A stretch of 64,000 nucleotides of DNA from Accumulibacter sp. (GTDB lineage Bacteria; Pseudomonadota; Gammaproteobacteria; Burkholderiales; Rhodocyclaceae): positions 1 through 64,000 of the forward strand of contig JAFLDO010000018.1 of assembly GCA_017302455.1 (NCBI GenBank), written 5' to 3'. The first letter of the stretch is position 1; each line of letters begins with the position of its first letter. Position numbers and translations under genes: made by a program. Under the pieces are notes generated by a model. That model was given only the letters and a program-made list of their open reading frames with translations. It ran no database searches and was not told where the DNA came from. Of this stretch, positions 1 to 9,390 are shown in pieces.

Positions 1-2
1 AA

Positions 3-311
3 CCCGGCGCGATCGACCGTCCTGCGCCGGAGGTCCTCGCGCGCTGGCCCGAACTCCTCGGCCGACTGCGGAGCGAGGAGTCGGGCGTCTGGCTTGAGCT
101 GTGCCAGACCCTCGAGATCACGCCGGTCGAGGAGTTCGCGCGGCGGTTGCAGTCGTGGGGCCGGGAATTCGCCGCCGAATCCCTGCGGCGCTACGGCGAG
201 TCCCTCTTCGAGCAGGCTTCCCAATTCGACCTCGACCGCCTGCCTAGGACGCTGGAGGCATTCCCGGCCGTGGTCGCGGAGATCGCGGCCCGGATCGAGC
301 CCCGCCCATGA
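3..311 (+). CDS. Hybrid sensor histidine kinase, C-terminal end only (partial)
   Basis: The frame is open from the window edge to a TGA at 309-311 and gives about 102 residues. It shows the alpha-helical tail often found at the end of hybrid sensor kinases: a Trp-Leu-Glu-Leu stretch, then VEEFARRL, a Tyr-Gly-Glu-Ser-Leu stretch, FDLDRL and a final FPAVV. The kinase core lies outside the window. The stop overlaps the next ATG in an ATGA arrangement, so the two genes were translationally coupled. This tail is recognised by pattern only, so the kinase assignment is moderate. The partner gene is broken about 135 bases downstream. Confidence 0.55.
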   Translation, partial: PGAIDRPAPEVLARWPELLGRLRSEESGVWLELCQTLEITPVEEFARRLQSWGREFAAESLRRYGESLFEQASQFDLDRLPRTLEAFPAVVAEIAARIEPRP

Positions 312-475
312 ACCCCGCCGGCCCCTTCGACCTCCCGAGCCCGCAGGACTCGGTGATCCTCATCGTCGACGACGTCGCCCAGAACATCCAGGTGGTCGGC
401 TCGGTCCTCCGGGAGGCCGGCTACTCGATCATGCCTGCCACCAGCGGCGCCGCCGCGCGCAAGGCGTCGCCGTAG
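308..475 (+). pseudogene. Response regulator receiver domain, N-terminal fragment broken at about 445
   Basis: The ATG at 308 overlaps the stop of the preceding kinase fragment. The first 47 residues are a clear receiver-domain start: a beta-strand VILIVDD with the acidic pair, then AQNIQVVGSVLREAGY and the PATSG segment. After that the frame reads Ala-Ala-Ala-Arg-Lys-Ala-Ser-Pro and stops at 473-475. The phosphoacceptor Asp and the rest of the fold are missing. The break coincides with the 3' end of the minus-strand TIR gene, so 1 to about 445 seems to be joined to unrelated sequence. It could be a true recombination scar or an assembly chimera. Confidence 0.6.
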
Positions 476-3400
476 AGCGCCGCTCCGGCGCGTTCCGCCA
501 ACTGTTCGATCAATACCTCGACGTAGGCATCACGCCGACCCGGATCGGCCGCCATCGCTTGCGCCAGGAACGTTAGCGTCGCGGCAACGCCGTCCACCCA
601 GGTCATCCCGCTCACCACGCGCAAGGCTTCCGCGCTGGCCCCGTCGGCGTGCAAGGCCACGGCCAGCAAGCGGCGCAGTTCGTCGAGGTCGCCTTCCGGC
701 AAGCGCGCCAGACACAGTGCGGTCGCCTGCGCCAGCAGCGCCTCACCCCGGCTGCCCGCCGCACCGCCCAGCACCTGCGCGGCAACGGCAACCACCCGGG
801 CCATTCCGTCGTTTCTCGCCGCCTCGTCGGCATCCCCGGCGAGAGCGAGGATTTCATCCACCAATGACTCGCGCTGCGTGGCCTCGACCTGACTCGCCGC
901 GCCCAGCCGCCGCAGCAAGCCCACCAGGGCATCCGCTCGCTCACTGCCGCGCAGCGTCGCCGCCAGCTCGAGCGCCCCGTGCCAGTCACCGGTGGCCGCG
1001 CGCGCGTTCGCCACCGCGGCGGTGAATAGCTCACGGTTGATCGGCATGTCGTGGTGGGCGGGGTCGGTCAGCGGCGCGGCCGCGACCAGCCACGCGGAGA
1101 CCTTTTCCGGCAGCAGCTCCTCCAGCGTATCGATTGCATAGGCGACGATACGCGCCCCCTCGACGGCATCGGCAGCCCAGCAGCGTTCGACGAGGTCGCT
1201 AGCAAGGTCGACTCGGCCCAGCCAGCAGAGATCGGGAACGATGACCGAGAGGGCGACGCCGGCGTAGTCCGCCACCGTCGTATCGAGATAGAGCGCGGCA
1301 AGGCGGCAGAGCAGCGCTATCGTCTCCTGGCGCTGCTCGCCGTCACCGGGACGCCAGCGTTCGAGGAGTCTGATCAAGGGACTCTTCGCCAGGGACCCGT
1401 GTTGCAGCAGAGCCTTCCCCTGGTTGACGAGTGCCGTCAGCTCGGGGAGGACGGTCGCCGGCGCCAGGATCTGCAGCGCCGGCAACTGGCTGGCGAAGAC
1501 GAAGGCGCGATCGGCCGGAAAATCGATACCGGCAAGCGCCGTGCGTGCGCGATCGAGCAGTGGGCGCGCCTGCTCGCGATCGGTGGAGGATGCCGCCAGG
1601 GCCGAGGCCAGGCTGCCCAGAGCGGCCGCCCGGAGCACCAGGTCATCGGCCCGCTCGGCGAACTCGACCGCCTGACGCAGCAACTGCAACCGCCGAAGCT
1701 CGGGCAGACCGCGTTCGCGCGGCAGCAGCGCCGCCAGCGCCGAGACGATCTGGTGCTGCTCGTTGGTCCGGCGGACGAGCGGCAACTGGTCGATCACCTG
1801 CTGGAGAAGTTCGGCCGCCTGCTCGGCATGGTCGTCCGCGCCTTCACGGTGCACTTCGAGGAGCTTGCCGGCAACCGCCAGCAACGGGTTGATCGCGCGC
1901 GCGCCTGTCTTGCCGAGGGCGCCGAGACAGGCGAGCGCGCGTTCGCTCTCGCCCTGCGCCGTCCACGCCACGTAGACCTCGTCGGGAAAGCCCAGCATCA
2001 ACTCGCGAGCGGTCTGGCGCGCGACGACCAAGCCCAGGATGCGCGGGTAATCGGGCGCCGGCAGCGCCAGCAGCGCCTTGGCGACACGCTCGATATCGGC
2101 GATCAGCGCGGCCCAGGTGTGGAGGATCGACCATTGCGCCGCCAGCCACTCGCTCGAAAAGAGCCGTGCCAGCTCGTCGAGGTGGCCGGCTTCGGCGAGG
2201 TGCGTGCCGAGACAGGTCAGCGCATAGGGGCTGCGGTGCTCCGGCCAGCGCCGGCAGTATTCGAGCACGCGGCCGCGGTAGTCGTTGATCTTGCCGATTC
2301 GCCGCGGATCGGCGACGTACTGCCGCAGGCGCGGATGCGCGAGGCCGTAGCGGCCGGCGCCGTCCCGTCGCACCAGGCGACGTACGCGGCTCAGTACCTG
2401 CTCGAAGAAATCGCCGGCCCAGTCGTCGCGCAGGCTGGCGTTGATCGCTTCGAGATCGCCGCGCGCGATCGGCCCAAGCGCCGCCGCAAGCGTGCCGAAC
2501 AGATCGCGCAGCGGGGCGTCGCCGGCGAGTTGGACGATCTGTTTCCACCAGCGATCCAGGTAGGCATCCAGCCCCCTGGGCTGGTCGGCGATCTGCTCCG
2601 GCGTGACTTCGGCGGCGGCAACGTCTTCGGCCAGGAAGCGGACGTAGAACGGGTCGGCGCCCAAGCCGGGAGCGTCCGCATAGGCTGCCCGGTCAACGAT
2701 CTGTTCGAGCAGCACCGGATTGCCGGCGATGCGTGCGCCGGCCGCCCCCAGTCCGGCGAACAACTGCCGGATGTCATCGCGATCGAGGCCGCCGAGCGCC
2801 AGCGGCGTGACCTGATCGGCGGGAAATGCGTAGTCGCGGAGCCAGTCCTGGCCGACATCGCGCAGCGTCACGACTAGGTGCAGATGCGCCGGCAGGCGCC
2901 GGCCCAGGTAGGGTGCAAGCTGCCAGTGTGCGACTTCGTCGAGACCGTCGAGGACCAGCACCTGATCGTGCTCCAGCGGTGTGTCGACGAAGGTCTGGTA
3001 GAGCGCCCGCAGTTCGTTGATCGCCTCGGGCAGTTCGGCGTTGTGTCCGTGCCAGGCGGCCATCTGTTGCAGGACGTTCTGCAGGAAGAACTTCTCGTCG
3101 AGAGTCTCCTCACCATAGACCGGGGCGAAGAAATGGTACGCGAAGGCCTCGGGAGTGGCGGCGACGAGGTTGGCCATCAGTGCCGTCTTGCCGAAACCGG
3201 GTGGAGCGGTGATGACCAGGTAACCGCCCTCGTCGCGCGAGGTGAATTGCATGATGCGCTCGACTACCTGCCGTCGCCCGGCGAAGAAGCGGGTGCGATC
3301 GTCGATCAGCGGTTGAAAGGCGGCACGCAATGGCGCCCGCAAGCGGATTAGCACGTAGGGGGTGCGGCGATAGACATCGAAATCGAGCCCGGCGCCGATC

Positions 3401-3912
3401 ACCACCCCGGCCCCCGCCGGCAGCGGCACCGGCATCCCGGGGACGGCGGCGAGCAGCCGGATCAGTTCCTCCAGTTGCACGTCGTATTCGAAATTCTTGC
3501 CGCGCAGCAACAGCGCATCGCAGGCGGCGAGCGGCCACAGAACCTCCGGCAACTGCCCGGCGTCGGGCATCGGCGTATCGTCGAAGAGGACCGGGATCAC
3601 GTGGCGACCAAGACGCAGCGCGCCAGCGATTTCCTGGCGCACGAAATCGTCTTCGCTGTCGAGGCGGCGTTGACCGGCGGCGTTCTTCGCGTCCAGCCAC
3701 CCCGGCGCGATCAGGGCAAGCAGGACACGGCAGGCATCGATACCCTCGCGCAAGCGGTCGGGAAAGACCGACCCGGCTTCGATCGATTCGCGGTCGAAGA
3801 AAATGCGCTGCTTGTCGAAACGGCGACAGAGATCGCGATACAGCGCCCGCGCGTGTCCGGCCGAGTCGCTGCGGCGGTAGCTGATGAACAGGTCAAATTC
3901 GGCGTTTGGCAA
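421..3912 (-). CDS. TIR-domain STAND NTPase (possible defence or signalling protein), 3' end altered
   Basis: This predicted protein has 1163 residues. A TIR domain (about 6-155) opens with FDLFISYRRSDS and has a candidate NADase glutamate in VRQEI (Glu94). A NACHT/STAND-type P-loop NTPase follows, with Walker A APPGFGKT at 236-243 and Walker B VLVLDGLDEV at about 318-327. The rest is a long helical TPR/HEAT-like region. The start is TTG at 3910-3912 with AGGAGG six bases upstream. It lies 41 bases downstream of rarD on the same strand. TIR-STAND proteins can sense phage or stress and consume NAD; that role here is inferred. The stop lies inside the junction region near 421-450, so the last dozen residues may not be native. 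Confidence 0.75.
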   Translation of the reverse strand: MPNAEFDLFISYRRSDSAGHARALYRDLCRRFDKQRIFFDRESIEAGSVFPDRLREGIDACRVLLALIAPGWLDAKNAAGQRRLDSEDDFVRQEIAGALRLGRHVIPVLFDDTPMPDAGQLPEVLWPLAACDALLLRGKNFEYDVQLEELIRLLAAVPGMPVPLPAGAGVVIGAGLDFDVYRRTPYVLIRLRAPLRAAFQPLIDDRTRFFAGRRQVVERIMQFTSRDEGGYLVITAPPGFGKTALMANLVAATPEAFAYHFFAPVYGEETLDEKFFLQNVLQQMAAWHGHNAELPEAINELRALYQTFVDTPLEHDQVLVLDGLDEVAHWQLAPYLGRRLPAHLHLVVTLRDVGQDWLRDYAFPADQVTPLALGGLDRDDIRQLFAGLGAAGARIAGNPVLLEQIVDRAAYADAPGLGADPFYVRFLAEDVAAAEVTPEQIADQPRGLDAYLDRWWKQIVQLAGDAPLRDLFGTLAAALGPIARGDLEAINASLRDDWAGDFFEQVLSRVRRLVRRDGAGRYGLAHPRLRQYVADPRRIGKINDYRGRVLEYCRRWPEHRSPYALTCLGTHLAEAGHLDELARLFSSEWLAAQWSILHTWAALIADIERVAKALLALPAPDYPRILGLVVARQTARELMLGFPDEVYVAWTAQGESERALACLGALGKTGARAINPLLAVAGKLLEVHREGADDHAEQAAELLQQVIDQLPLVRRTNEQHQIVSALAALLPRERGLPELRRLQLLRQAVEFAERADDLVLRAAALGSLASALAASSTDREQARPLLDRARTALAGIDFPADRAFVFASQLPALQILAPATVLPELTALVNQGKALLQHGSLAKSPLIRLLERWRPGDGEQRQETIALLCRLAALYLDTTVADYAGVALSVIVPDLCWLGRVDLASDLVERCWAADAVEGARIVAYAIDTLEELLPEKVSAWLVAAAPLTDPAHHDMPINRELFTAAVANARAATGDWHGALELAATLRGSERADALVGLLRRLGAASQVEATQRESLVDEILALAGDADEAARNDGMARVVAVAAQVLGGAAGSRGEALLAQATALCLARLPEGDLDELRRLLAVALHADGASAEALRVVSGMTWVDGVAATLTFLAQAMAADPGRRDAYVEVLIEQLAERAGAALYGDALRAAAPLVAGMIE

Positions 3913-3953
3913 GGCGAGTCCTCCTGTGCAATCGTTCTACGGGTTTCACCCGA

Positions 3954-4841
3954 TCAACGTGGCTGGCGATACTTCCCCCAGGCGCTCCAACTGAAGACCA
4001 GCAGACCGAGCCAGATCAGCCCGAAACTGAGCAGGCGCGCACTCTGCATCGGCTCGCCGAAAAGCCAGACTGCCGTGACGAACTGGAGCGTCGGATTGAT
4101 ATACATCAGCATGCCGACGCTCGCCAGATCCAGCCGCTGCGTGGCTGCGGCGAAGGCCATCAAGGGCAGCGCGGTGAGCGCGCCGGCGCTGATCAACAAG
4201 CCCGTGGTCCGGAGGTCGTGCCCGGTGAACACTGGATGCCCGGCCTGCGCCTGCCAGAACGCGTACAGCCCGCACACCGGCAGCATCGCCAGCGTCTCCA
4301 GCCACAGGCCGGAGACGGCATCGACGGGCAGTTGCTTGCGGACCAGACCATAGGTCCCGAAGGTGACGGCGAGGACCAGCGACACCCAGGGCAGGCTCCC
4401 AAGGCTGACGATTTCGTTGGTCATCGCCGCCAGTGCCAGAGCAACCGAGACCCACTCCAGGCGATTCAGGCGCTCCTTCAGCACCACGAGCCCGAGCAGG
4501 ACGTTTACCAGCGGCGTCAGGAAATAGCCCAGGCTCGAAGCAACGACCTGCTGGTTGGCGACGGCCCACAGGAAGACCAGCCAGTTGCTGCCGATCAGGA
4601 AGGCGGCGATGGTCAGCATCAGCAACTGGCGCGATTGTCCGAAGACCGCCGCGACCTTGCCCCATTGCCGCCGCAGCGTGAGCAGCAGGCCGACGAGGAG
4701 GCAGGCCCAGACGGCGCGGTTGCTCAACACGTCCATCGGCGAAACGTGCGCAAGCTGGCGAAAGAAGAGCGGGAAGAAACCCCACATGGCGTAGGCGGTG
4801 AGGCCGAAGCCGATGCCGGCCAGTTGGCGGGTAGCGTTCAT
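3954..4841 (-). CDS. rarD: RarD-type EamA permease
   Basis: A 295-residue integral membrane protein with about ten transmembrane segments in two EamA repeats. It carries family signatures such as YAMWGFFPLFF near the N terminus, SNRAVWA, and YFLTPLVNVLLG in the first repeat, with LMYINPTLQF in the second. Length and order match RarD of the drug/metabolite transporter superfamily. Its substrate is uncertain, although the family was named for chloramphenicol sensitivity. The ATG at 4841 has GAGG eight bases upstream. The TIR-STAND gene follows after 41 bases, so a shared transcript is possible. No link between the two functions is known to me. Confidence 0.88.
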   Translation of the reverse strand: MNATRQLAGIGFGLTAYAMWGFFPLFFRQLAHVSPMDVLSNRAVWACLLVGLLLTLRRQWGKVAAVFGQSRQLLMLTIAAFLIGSNWLVFLWAVANQQVVASSLGYFLTPLVNVLLGLVVLKERLNRLEWVSVALALAAMTNEIVSLGSLPWVSLVLAVTFGTYGLVRKQLPVDAVSGLWLETLAMLPVCGLYAFWQAQAGHPVFTGHDLRTTGLLISAGALTALPLMAFAAATQRLDLASVGMLMYINPTLQFVTAVWLFGEPMQSARLLSFGLIWLGLLVFSWSAWGKYRQPR

Positions 4842-5097
4842 CGGTCGTGCCTCAGGGACGGAGGAGCATGCGCATCAGGCCATCTTGCCACAGAAGCTGC
4901 TGCCTTCGGCATCGCCAGCAGCCCTTGACCTGACACGCATTCGCTGCCGCTCAGCGCCTTGCGACGCCGATGACCGGGTCGCCAGCGGCGGGATACGCGG
5001 ATGCGTGCACAGCAGCGGCAACCCGCACGGCTGCAATCGTTGTTAAACTAGCTCCCCGTAGCGTCCCCTCCTGTCTCGACTCGCCGGTGCACCGCCA
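4842..5097. other. Divergent intergenic region between rarD and an OmpA-type lipoprotein gene
   Basis: These 256 bases separate two divergently transcribed genes and must hold both promoters. A TAAACT hexamer at about 5043-5048 could be a -10 element for the plus-strand gene, but no convincing -35 box sits 16-18 bases upstream. I saw no RNA gene and no small reading frame with a good ribosome binding site. Confidence 0.3.
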
Positions 5098-5628
5098 ATG
5101 CTGTTTCCTCGCCTTCCCCCCCCCCTCTGCCTGGCCTGCGTCCTTGTCCTGAGCGCTTGCGCTACGACCGACAAAGCACCGCCCGGGGATTCCGGACAGG
5201 CCGCAGCGGCCCGGGAGCAGCCGTCGCGAGTTCCGGCGACACCGGTCCGTGTGGGGTCGGCCAAGGCACCGACCCCATTTGCCGATGACGAGACCAGGCG
5301 AGTGGTCTACTTCGCCTTCGGCGAGACGATGATCGACAGCGAGAGCGCCGATATCCTGCGTCAGAACGCACAGAAACTGAAGGAAGATCCGCAACTGGTG
5401 GTGACCCTGGTCGGCCACACCGACAATCTTGGCAGCGCCGCCTACAACCTGGCCGTCGCCGACAAGCGTATCGAGGCAGTAAGCGACCGCCTGCGCTCGC
5501 TTGGCGTGCCGCGCAGCCAGATTCGGCGGCTGCCGGTCGGCAGCGAGCAAAGCAGCAAGCAGGCGTGTGACAGCGAGGCCTGTCGGCGAACGATGCGTCG
5601 AGTCGAACTCGTCTATGAGCGGCGCTGA
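5098..5628 (+). CDS. OmpA-family peptidoglycan-associated lipoprotein
   Basis: A 176-residue protein with a short lipoprotein signal peptide ending in the lipobox LSAC (Cys at about residue 21), so the mature protein should be lipid-anchored. After a Pro/Ala-rich linker comes an OmpA-C domain (about 70-175). It has YFAFGETMIDSES at the start, the peptidoglycan-binding segment VGHTDNLGSAAYN, and the Arg-rich helix ending in RRVELVYE. The family binds the peptide stem of murein and tethers the outer membrane to the wall. It is shorter and more divergent than Pal and stands alone without tol genes, so I do not call it pal. A hairpin follows the stop. Confidence 0.82.
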   Translation: MLFPRLPPPLCLACVLVLSACATTDKAPPGDSGQAAAAREQPSRVPATPVRVGSAKAPTPFADDETRRVVYFAFGETMIDSESADILRQNAQKLKEDPQLVVTLVGHTDNLGSAAYNLAVADKRIEAVSDRLRSLGVPRSQIRRLPVGSEQSSKQACDSEACRRTMRRVELVYERR

Positions 5629-5631
5629 CGG

Positions 5632-5665
5632 CCCCCACTTCGCCCGCGTCCAGACGGCGAAGGGG
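5632..5665. terminator. Hairpin between two convergent genes
   Basis: An inverted repeat with arms CTTCGCC and GGCGAAG, flanked by CCC/GGG with one bulged A, lies between the ends of the plus-strand lipoprotein gene and the minus-strand MFS gene. It is placed to end both transcripts. There is no clear T-run on either side, so function as an intrinsic terminator is inferred. Confidence 0.5.
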
Positions 5666-5675
5666 TAAGCTTCAA

Positions 5676-6971
5676 TCAGCCCACCGGCCGCCAGATGTTC
5701 CGGCAACCGGTCTCCCGGATGCGCCACGAGGCCAGTGCGCCGAGACCCGCCATGGCGGCGAGCAGAAGCAGGCCGGCATGGAAATCTGCCGGCGTGTAGA
5801 GGCGTGCCCCGCCGGCCGTCACACCACCCTGCCAGGTCTGATCCATGACCCAACCGACCAATGGCTGCAGGATGGCGGCAGCCAGGAAGCCCCCCATATT
5901 GGTTACGCTGGTCGACATTCCGGAGAGCAGTGGCGGATTGAGTTCCTTGGCACAGGCCCAGGTTAGGGTGAAGCTGGCTGTCACGACGCCCATCAGCGCA
6001 AACAGCAGGTAGCTCGCTGCCAGGGGCAGCGCCGCTCCCGACAACCAGACCAGCCAGATCAGCGCGTACAGATGAGTGCTCGCCACGAGCACCGGCTTGC
6101 GCCGGCCGAGCCGATCGGAGAGCGTCCCGACAAAAACACAGCCAAGGGCAAAACCGGCGAAGTAGAGACTCACGTGGTTGGCGGCGACGGCTCGGGTCAT
6201 GCCGTGCGCGGTGGTCAGGAAAGGCGTGGCCCACAAGCCGGCAAAGGCAAAAAAACTGCCACAGATGCCGAAGTTGACGCAGACGACCGGCCAGGTGTCA
6301 CGGTTTCTCAATACCGTCAGCAGTCCGGAGATCACCACCGTGCGGTCGAAGCGCGGCTTGCCGTCGGTCACCGACAGGCTCTCGGCAGCGTCCGAATGCT
6401 CGCGCAGCAGCCACCAGCAGCCGATGCCCAGGAGCACGGAAAGCAGCGCCAGACCGACGAAAATGCCTCGCCAACCGGTGATCTGCGCCAGCCAGGAGAG
6501 CGGGGCACCGGCCAGCACCGAACCGAGATTGCCGATCAGCATGCTGACGCCGACCAGACTGGCAAAGCGCCGTTCGTCAAAGGAGACGGCGATGATCTTG
6601 AGCATGGCAATGAAAGTCACCGAAACGCCCAACCCGATCAGCGTACGCCCCAGTAGCGCCAGGTCGAGAGTGGGCGCCAGGCCGAACAGCAGACTGCCAG
6701 CGCCACCGATACCACCGCCAAGCAGGAGGATGAGGCGCGGCCCGAGGGTATCGACGAGAATACCGGTCGGCACCTGCATGAGCGTGTAGACATAGAAGTA
6801 GGTCGCTGCCAGTACACCCAGCGACGATGCCGTGGTATTGAACGCGGCAATCAGGTCCTGGGCGATGCCGGCCGGCGCGAAACGCTGAAAGAAGGACAGC
6901 ACGTAGGCCGCGACGACGATCGCCAGACCCTGCGCACGCCGACGGCGCAACTGTCGGCCGGGATCAGTCAT
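5676..6971 (-). CDS. Major facilitator superfamily transporter
   Basis: From the ATG at 6971 the protein has 431 residues and about twelve transmembrane helices. The conserved MFS loop 2-3 is recognisable as TGILVDTLGPR, and its second copy after helix 8 as VGTLSDRLGRRKP. Helix 1 begins YVLSFFQRFAPAGI. The pattern resembles anion/organic-acid permeases, but the substrate cannot be told from sequence. An in-frame start 51 bases upstream exists; the later ATG (MTDPGRQ) gives a normal N terminus without a non-family extension. It ends head-on against the lipoprotein gene. Confidence 0.85.
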   Translation of the reverse strand: MTDPGRQLRRRRAQGLAIVVAAYVLSFFQRFAPAGIAQDLIAAFNTTASSLGVLAATYFYVYTLMQVPTGILVDTLGPRLILLLGGGIGGAGSLLFGLAPTLDLALLGRTLIGLGVSVTFIAMLKIIAVSFDERRFASLVGVSMLIGNLGSVLAGAPLSWLAQITGWRGIFVGLALLSVLLGIGCWWLLREHSDAAESLSVTDGKPRFDRTVVISGLLTVLRNRDTWPVVCVNFGICGSFFAFAGLWATPFLTTAHGMTRAVAANHVSLYFAGFALGCVFVGTLSDRLGRRKPVLVASTHLYALIWLVWLSGAALPLAASYLLFALMGVVTASFTLTWACAKELNPPLLSGMSTSVTNMGGFLAAAILQPLVGWVMDQTWQGGVTAGGARLYTPADFHAGLLLLAAMAGLGALASWRIRETGCRNIWRPVG

Positions 6972-7052
6972 CGCCGCCAGCCGCCTGTGGGTGCCGGCGC
7001 CAGACTGACAGGCCATCGCCACGCCGGGAACCCCGCACCATCACGGCCGCTT

Positions 7053-9221
7053 TCAGGAAACGCCGCGGCTGGCCAGATCGCGCGCCAGCGCCCGGTCGAC
7101 CTTGAGGAAGTGGTTCACCAGCCAGTCGCGGATGAAGCCCATCAGCTCGACCGAGATCGTGCCACCGCTCTCGTACTGGCGCTTGAACGTCTTGACGCGT
7201 TCGATGAGGTCGCGATGCTTGGCGAGATGCGCCTCGCGATCCGCGTAGTGGTGCTTCTCCATCAGTTTCTCTTCGAACGAGAAATGGTTGACCGTATAGT
7301 TCAGAAGTTCGTCAAGAATCGTGCCGCACGAGGTGCGGCCAGCTCCCGAGCCCATGGCGTTGTTGAGCCGGTTGGCGATTTCGATCAGCACCTGGTGCTG
7401 GCGGTCGATCTCCGCATGACCGACCGCCAGCGCCGTCGACCACTCGAGCAGCGGCTTGGCCGCCGCTCGGCCGTCGCCGGTCGGCGGCAATCCTCCGGCA
7501 GCGACCTCGCCGATGCGGAAGCGCTGCACCATCGAGAACATTTCGCTCGACGCCTGTTCGAGATCGGCCGCCGATTGCAGCGATTGCTTGATCACAGCCT
7601 CGGTCTGTCCAGACGCGTTCATCACCTCATCGACGTTGCTGACGATGTCCTCGATCCGTCGCGTCTGATCGCGCGTCGCCTGCGACAGCGCCTGCATCTT
7701 CTGCAAGGTGTCCTGCGCCTGCTCCTCGATGGCGTGCAGGGTGTCGGCGGCCGAGTTCGCCTGCGTGACACCGCTGGCGATCACCGGCGCCGCCGCTTTC
7801 ATTCCCTCCACCGCGCTCTCGGTGTCGGTCCGGATGCCGTCGAGAATCGCGCCAATCTCGCTGGTCGCCTTGCTCGTTCGTTCGGCGAGCTTGCGCACCT
7901 CGTCGGCGACGACGGCAAAACCGCGTCCCTGCTCACCGGCGCGAGCGGCTTCGATGGCCGCGTTGAGCGCCAGCAGGTTGGTCTGGTCGGCGATCTCCTT
8001 GATCACCCTGGCCATCTGGCCGATCTCGCCGGTGCTGGCGACGAGCCGCGAGACCTGATCCGAGGAAACCGCCACGGTGTTGGCGATGGCCTGCATCTCG
8101 GCCGCCACCTTGGCCGCCACATCGGCGCCATCGTGGGCGCGCCGCGCCACTTCGTGCGCACCGTCTTCAGTCGCATGCACCAATCCGTTCACCACCTCGA
8201 CGCTTGCCGAAACGTCACTGATCGCCGAGCGTGTGTGGTTGACTGCACCCGCCTGCACCTGGGTGGCGAGGTTGATCTGGTTCGACTCGGCGGAAAGCCG
8301 CTCGATGCTCGCCTGCAGCCTGCTGGCATTGCTGAAGATGGCCCGCAACATGTCCTTGAGGCTGTTCTGCATGTGCGCCAGCACGAACAGCACGCTGTCC
8401 TTGTCGCGCGACTGCAGCGGGATCGCATGCGTCAGGTCGCCATCGGCGATCCTGCTGGTCGCCGCGAGAGCGACGCGAGGCTCGCCGCCGAACTCGCTGA
8501 CGATGCTCTTCCTGACCAGCCAGCCGGCGAGCAGCAGCACCAGGGTGGCCCCGATGGCGAACAGCACACTGTGTATCGCTTCTTCCCGGAAAATCCGATT
8601 AACGTCGTCAATGTAGATTCCGGACCCGACGACCCAGCCCCAGGGCTCGAACTTCCTGACATAGGAGAGCTTGGTGAACAACTCGCTGGTGACGCCGCCG
8701 CCGGCAACCGGCTTGGGCCACAGGTACTCGACATAGCCATCGCCGGCCTGTTCGACCACCTCGTTGAAACTGACGAACAGATTCTTCCCGTCGACGCTGA
8801 CCTTGCTGCCATTCAGCCCGGCCTGCAACGAGATGGCCTTGTTGAAGCGAGCTTCGTCGAGCACCTTGCCATCGAGGGCCGGCACCGTCGCATGCATCAC
8901 CATCCGCGGCACCGGCTTGCCGAGGTCCTGGATCCAGAAATACTCGGTCTTCTCGTAGCGCAGGCCCTTGACCACCGCAACGGCCCGCTGCTTCGCTTCG
9001 TCCTCGCTGAGGGTACCCGCCTTTTGCAGGCCGTGATAGTGATCGAGGACGCTGATCGCCGTCTCGACGAGATGCCGGGTCTTCACCTGCCGGTCGCTGT
9101 ACAACAGGCCGTGCAAGGACCACAGGCTCTCCCAGACGATCAGCAACATGGCCAGCAAGGCGAGGACTGCCGTCAGGGAAAGGCGGTTCATCAAACTGAG
9201 CCGACGCAGCGCTGAAATCAT
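7053..9221 (-). CDS. Methyl-accepting chemotaxis protein with Cache sensor and C-terminal bacteriohemerythrin
   Basis: This 722-residue receptor has TM1 at about 12-31, an extracytoplasmic single-Cache domain at 35-208 (with YFWIQDL and [11 protein letters not shown]), TM2 at about 217-235, HAMP, and a full signalling helix with the hairpin tip [19 protein letters not shown]. The last 130 residues form a bacteriohemerythrin domain. It shows [17 protein letters not shown], a spaced His pair (AHLAKH) and [10 protein letters not shown], the di-iron His/Asp/Glu pattern. Such fusions (for example DcrH of Desulfovibrio) sense oxygen at the cytoplasmic end of the receptor. The ATG has GGAGG seven bases upstream. 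Two inputs are likely: a small periplasmic ligand and O2 or redox. Confidence 0.9.
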   Translation of the reverse strand: MISALRRLSLMNRLSLTAVLALLAMLLIVWESLWSLHGLLYSDRQVKTRHLVETAISVLDHYHGLQKAGTLSEDEAKQRAVAVVKGLRYEKTEYFWIQDLGKPVPRMVMHATVPALDGKVLDEARFNKAISLQAGLNGSKVSVDGKNLFVSFNEVVEQAGDGYVEYLWPKPVAGGGVTSELFTKLSYVRKFEPWGWVVGSGIYIDDVNRIFREEAIHSVLFAIGATLVLLLAGWLVRKSIVSEFGGEPRVALAATSRIADGDLTHAIPLQSRDKDSVLFVLAHMQNSLKDMLRAIFSNASRLQASIERLSAESNQINLATQVQAGAVNHTRSAISDVSASVEVVNGLVHATEDGAHEVARRAHDGADVAAKVAAEMQAIANTVAVSSDQVSRLVASTGEIGQMARVIKEIADQTNLLALNAAIEAARAGEQGRGFAVVADEVRKLAERTSKATSEIGAILDGIRTDTESAVEGMKAAAPVIASGVTQANSAADTLHAIEEQAQDTLQKMQALSQATRDQTRRIEDIVSNVDEVMNASGQTEAVIKQSLQSAADLEQASSEMFSMVQRFRIGEVAAGGLPPTGDGRAAAKPLLEWSTALAVGHAEIDRQHQVLIEIANRLNNAMGSGAGRTSCGTILDELLNYTVNHFSFEEKLMEKHHYADREAHLAKHRDLIERVKTFKRQYESGGTISVELMGFIRDWLVNHFLKVDRALARDLASRGVS

Positions 9222-9390
9222 TTCGAATCCTCCATCGTGTTCACAGCCAACGAATCATGCTGTACCAATCAGGCAAAAGATGCAACTCGGGAGGCACTTC
9301 GGGAGGCCTATCCAGCCCATTCCGCCCCCGATGCGTCGTCTCGATCAGACGCATGCCCACCGGGCAAGTGCCGGCAGCGCTCGTCAGTCG

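Noticed and set aside
1051-2877. Long plus-strand open frame (608 codons) opposite the TIR-STAND gene
   Set aside because: Its composition is that of an antisense shadow in GC-rich DNA, and the minus strand here has clear domain motifs. No family signature was seen in the plus frame.
6987-9215. Plus-strand open frame of 742 codons opposite the chemoreceptor
   Set aside because: It is the mirror of the receptor and has no recognisable domain; the minus strand encodes Cache, HAMP, signalling and hemerythrin motifs in order.
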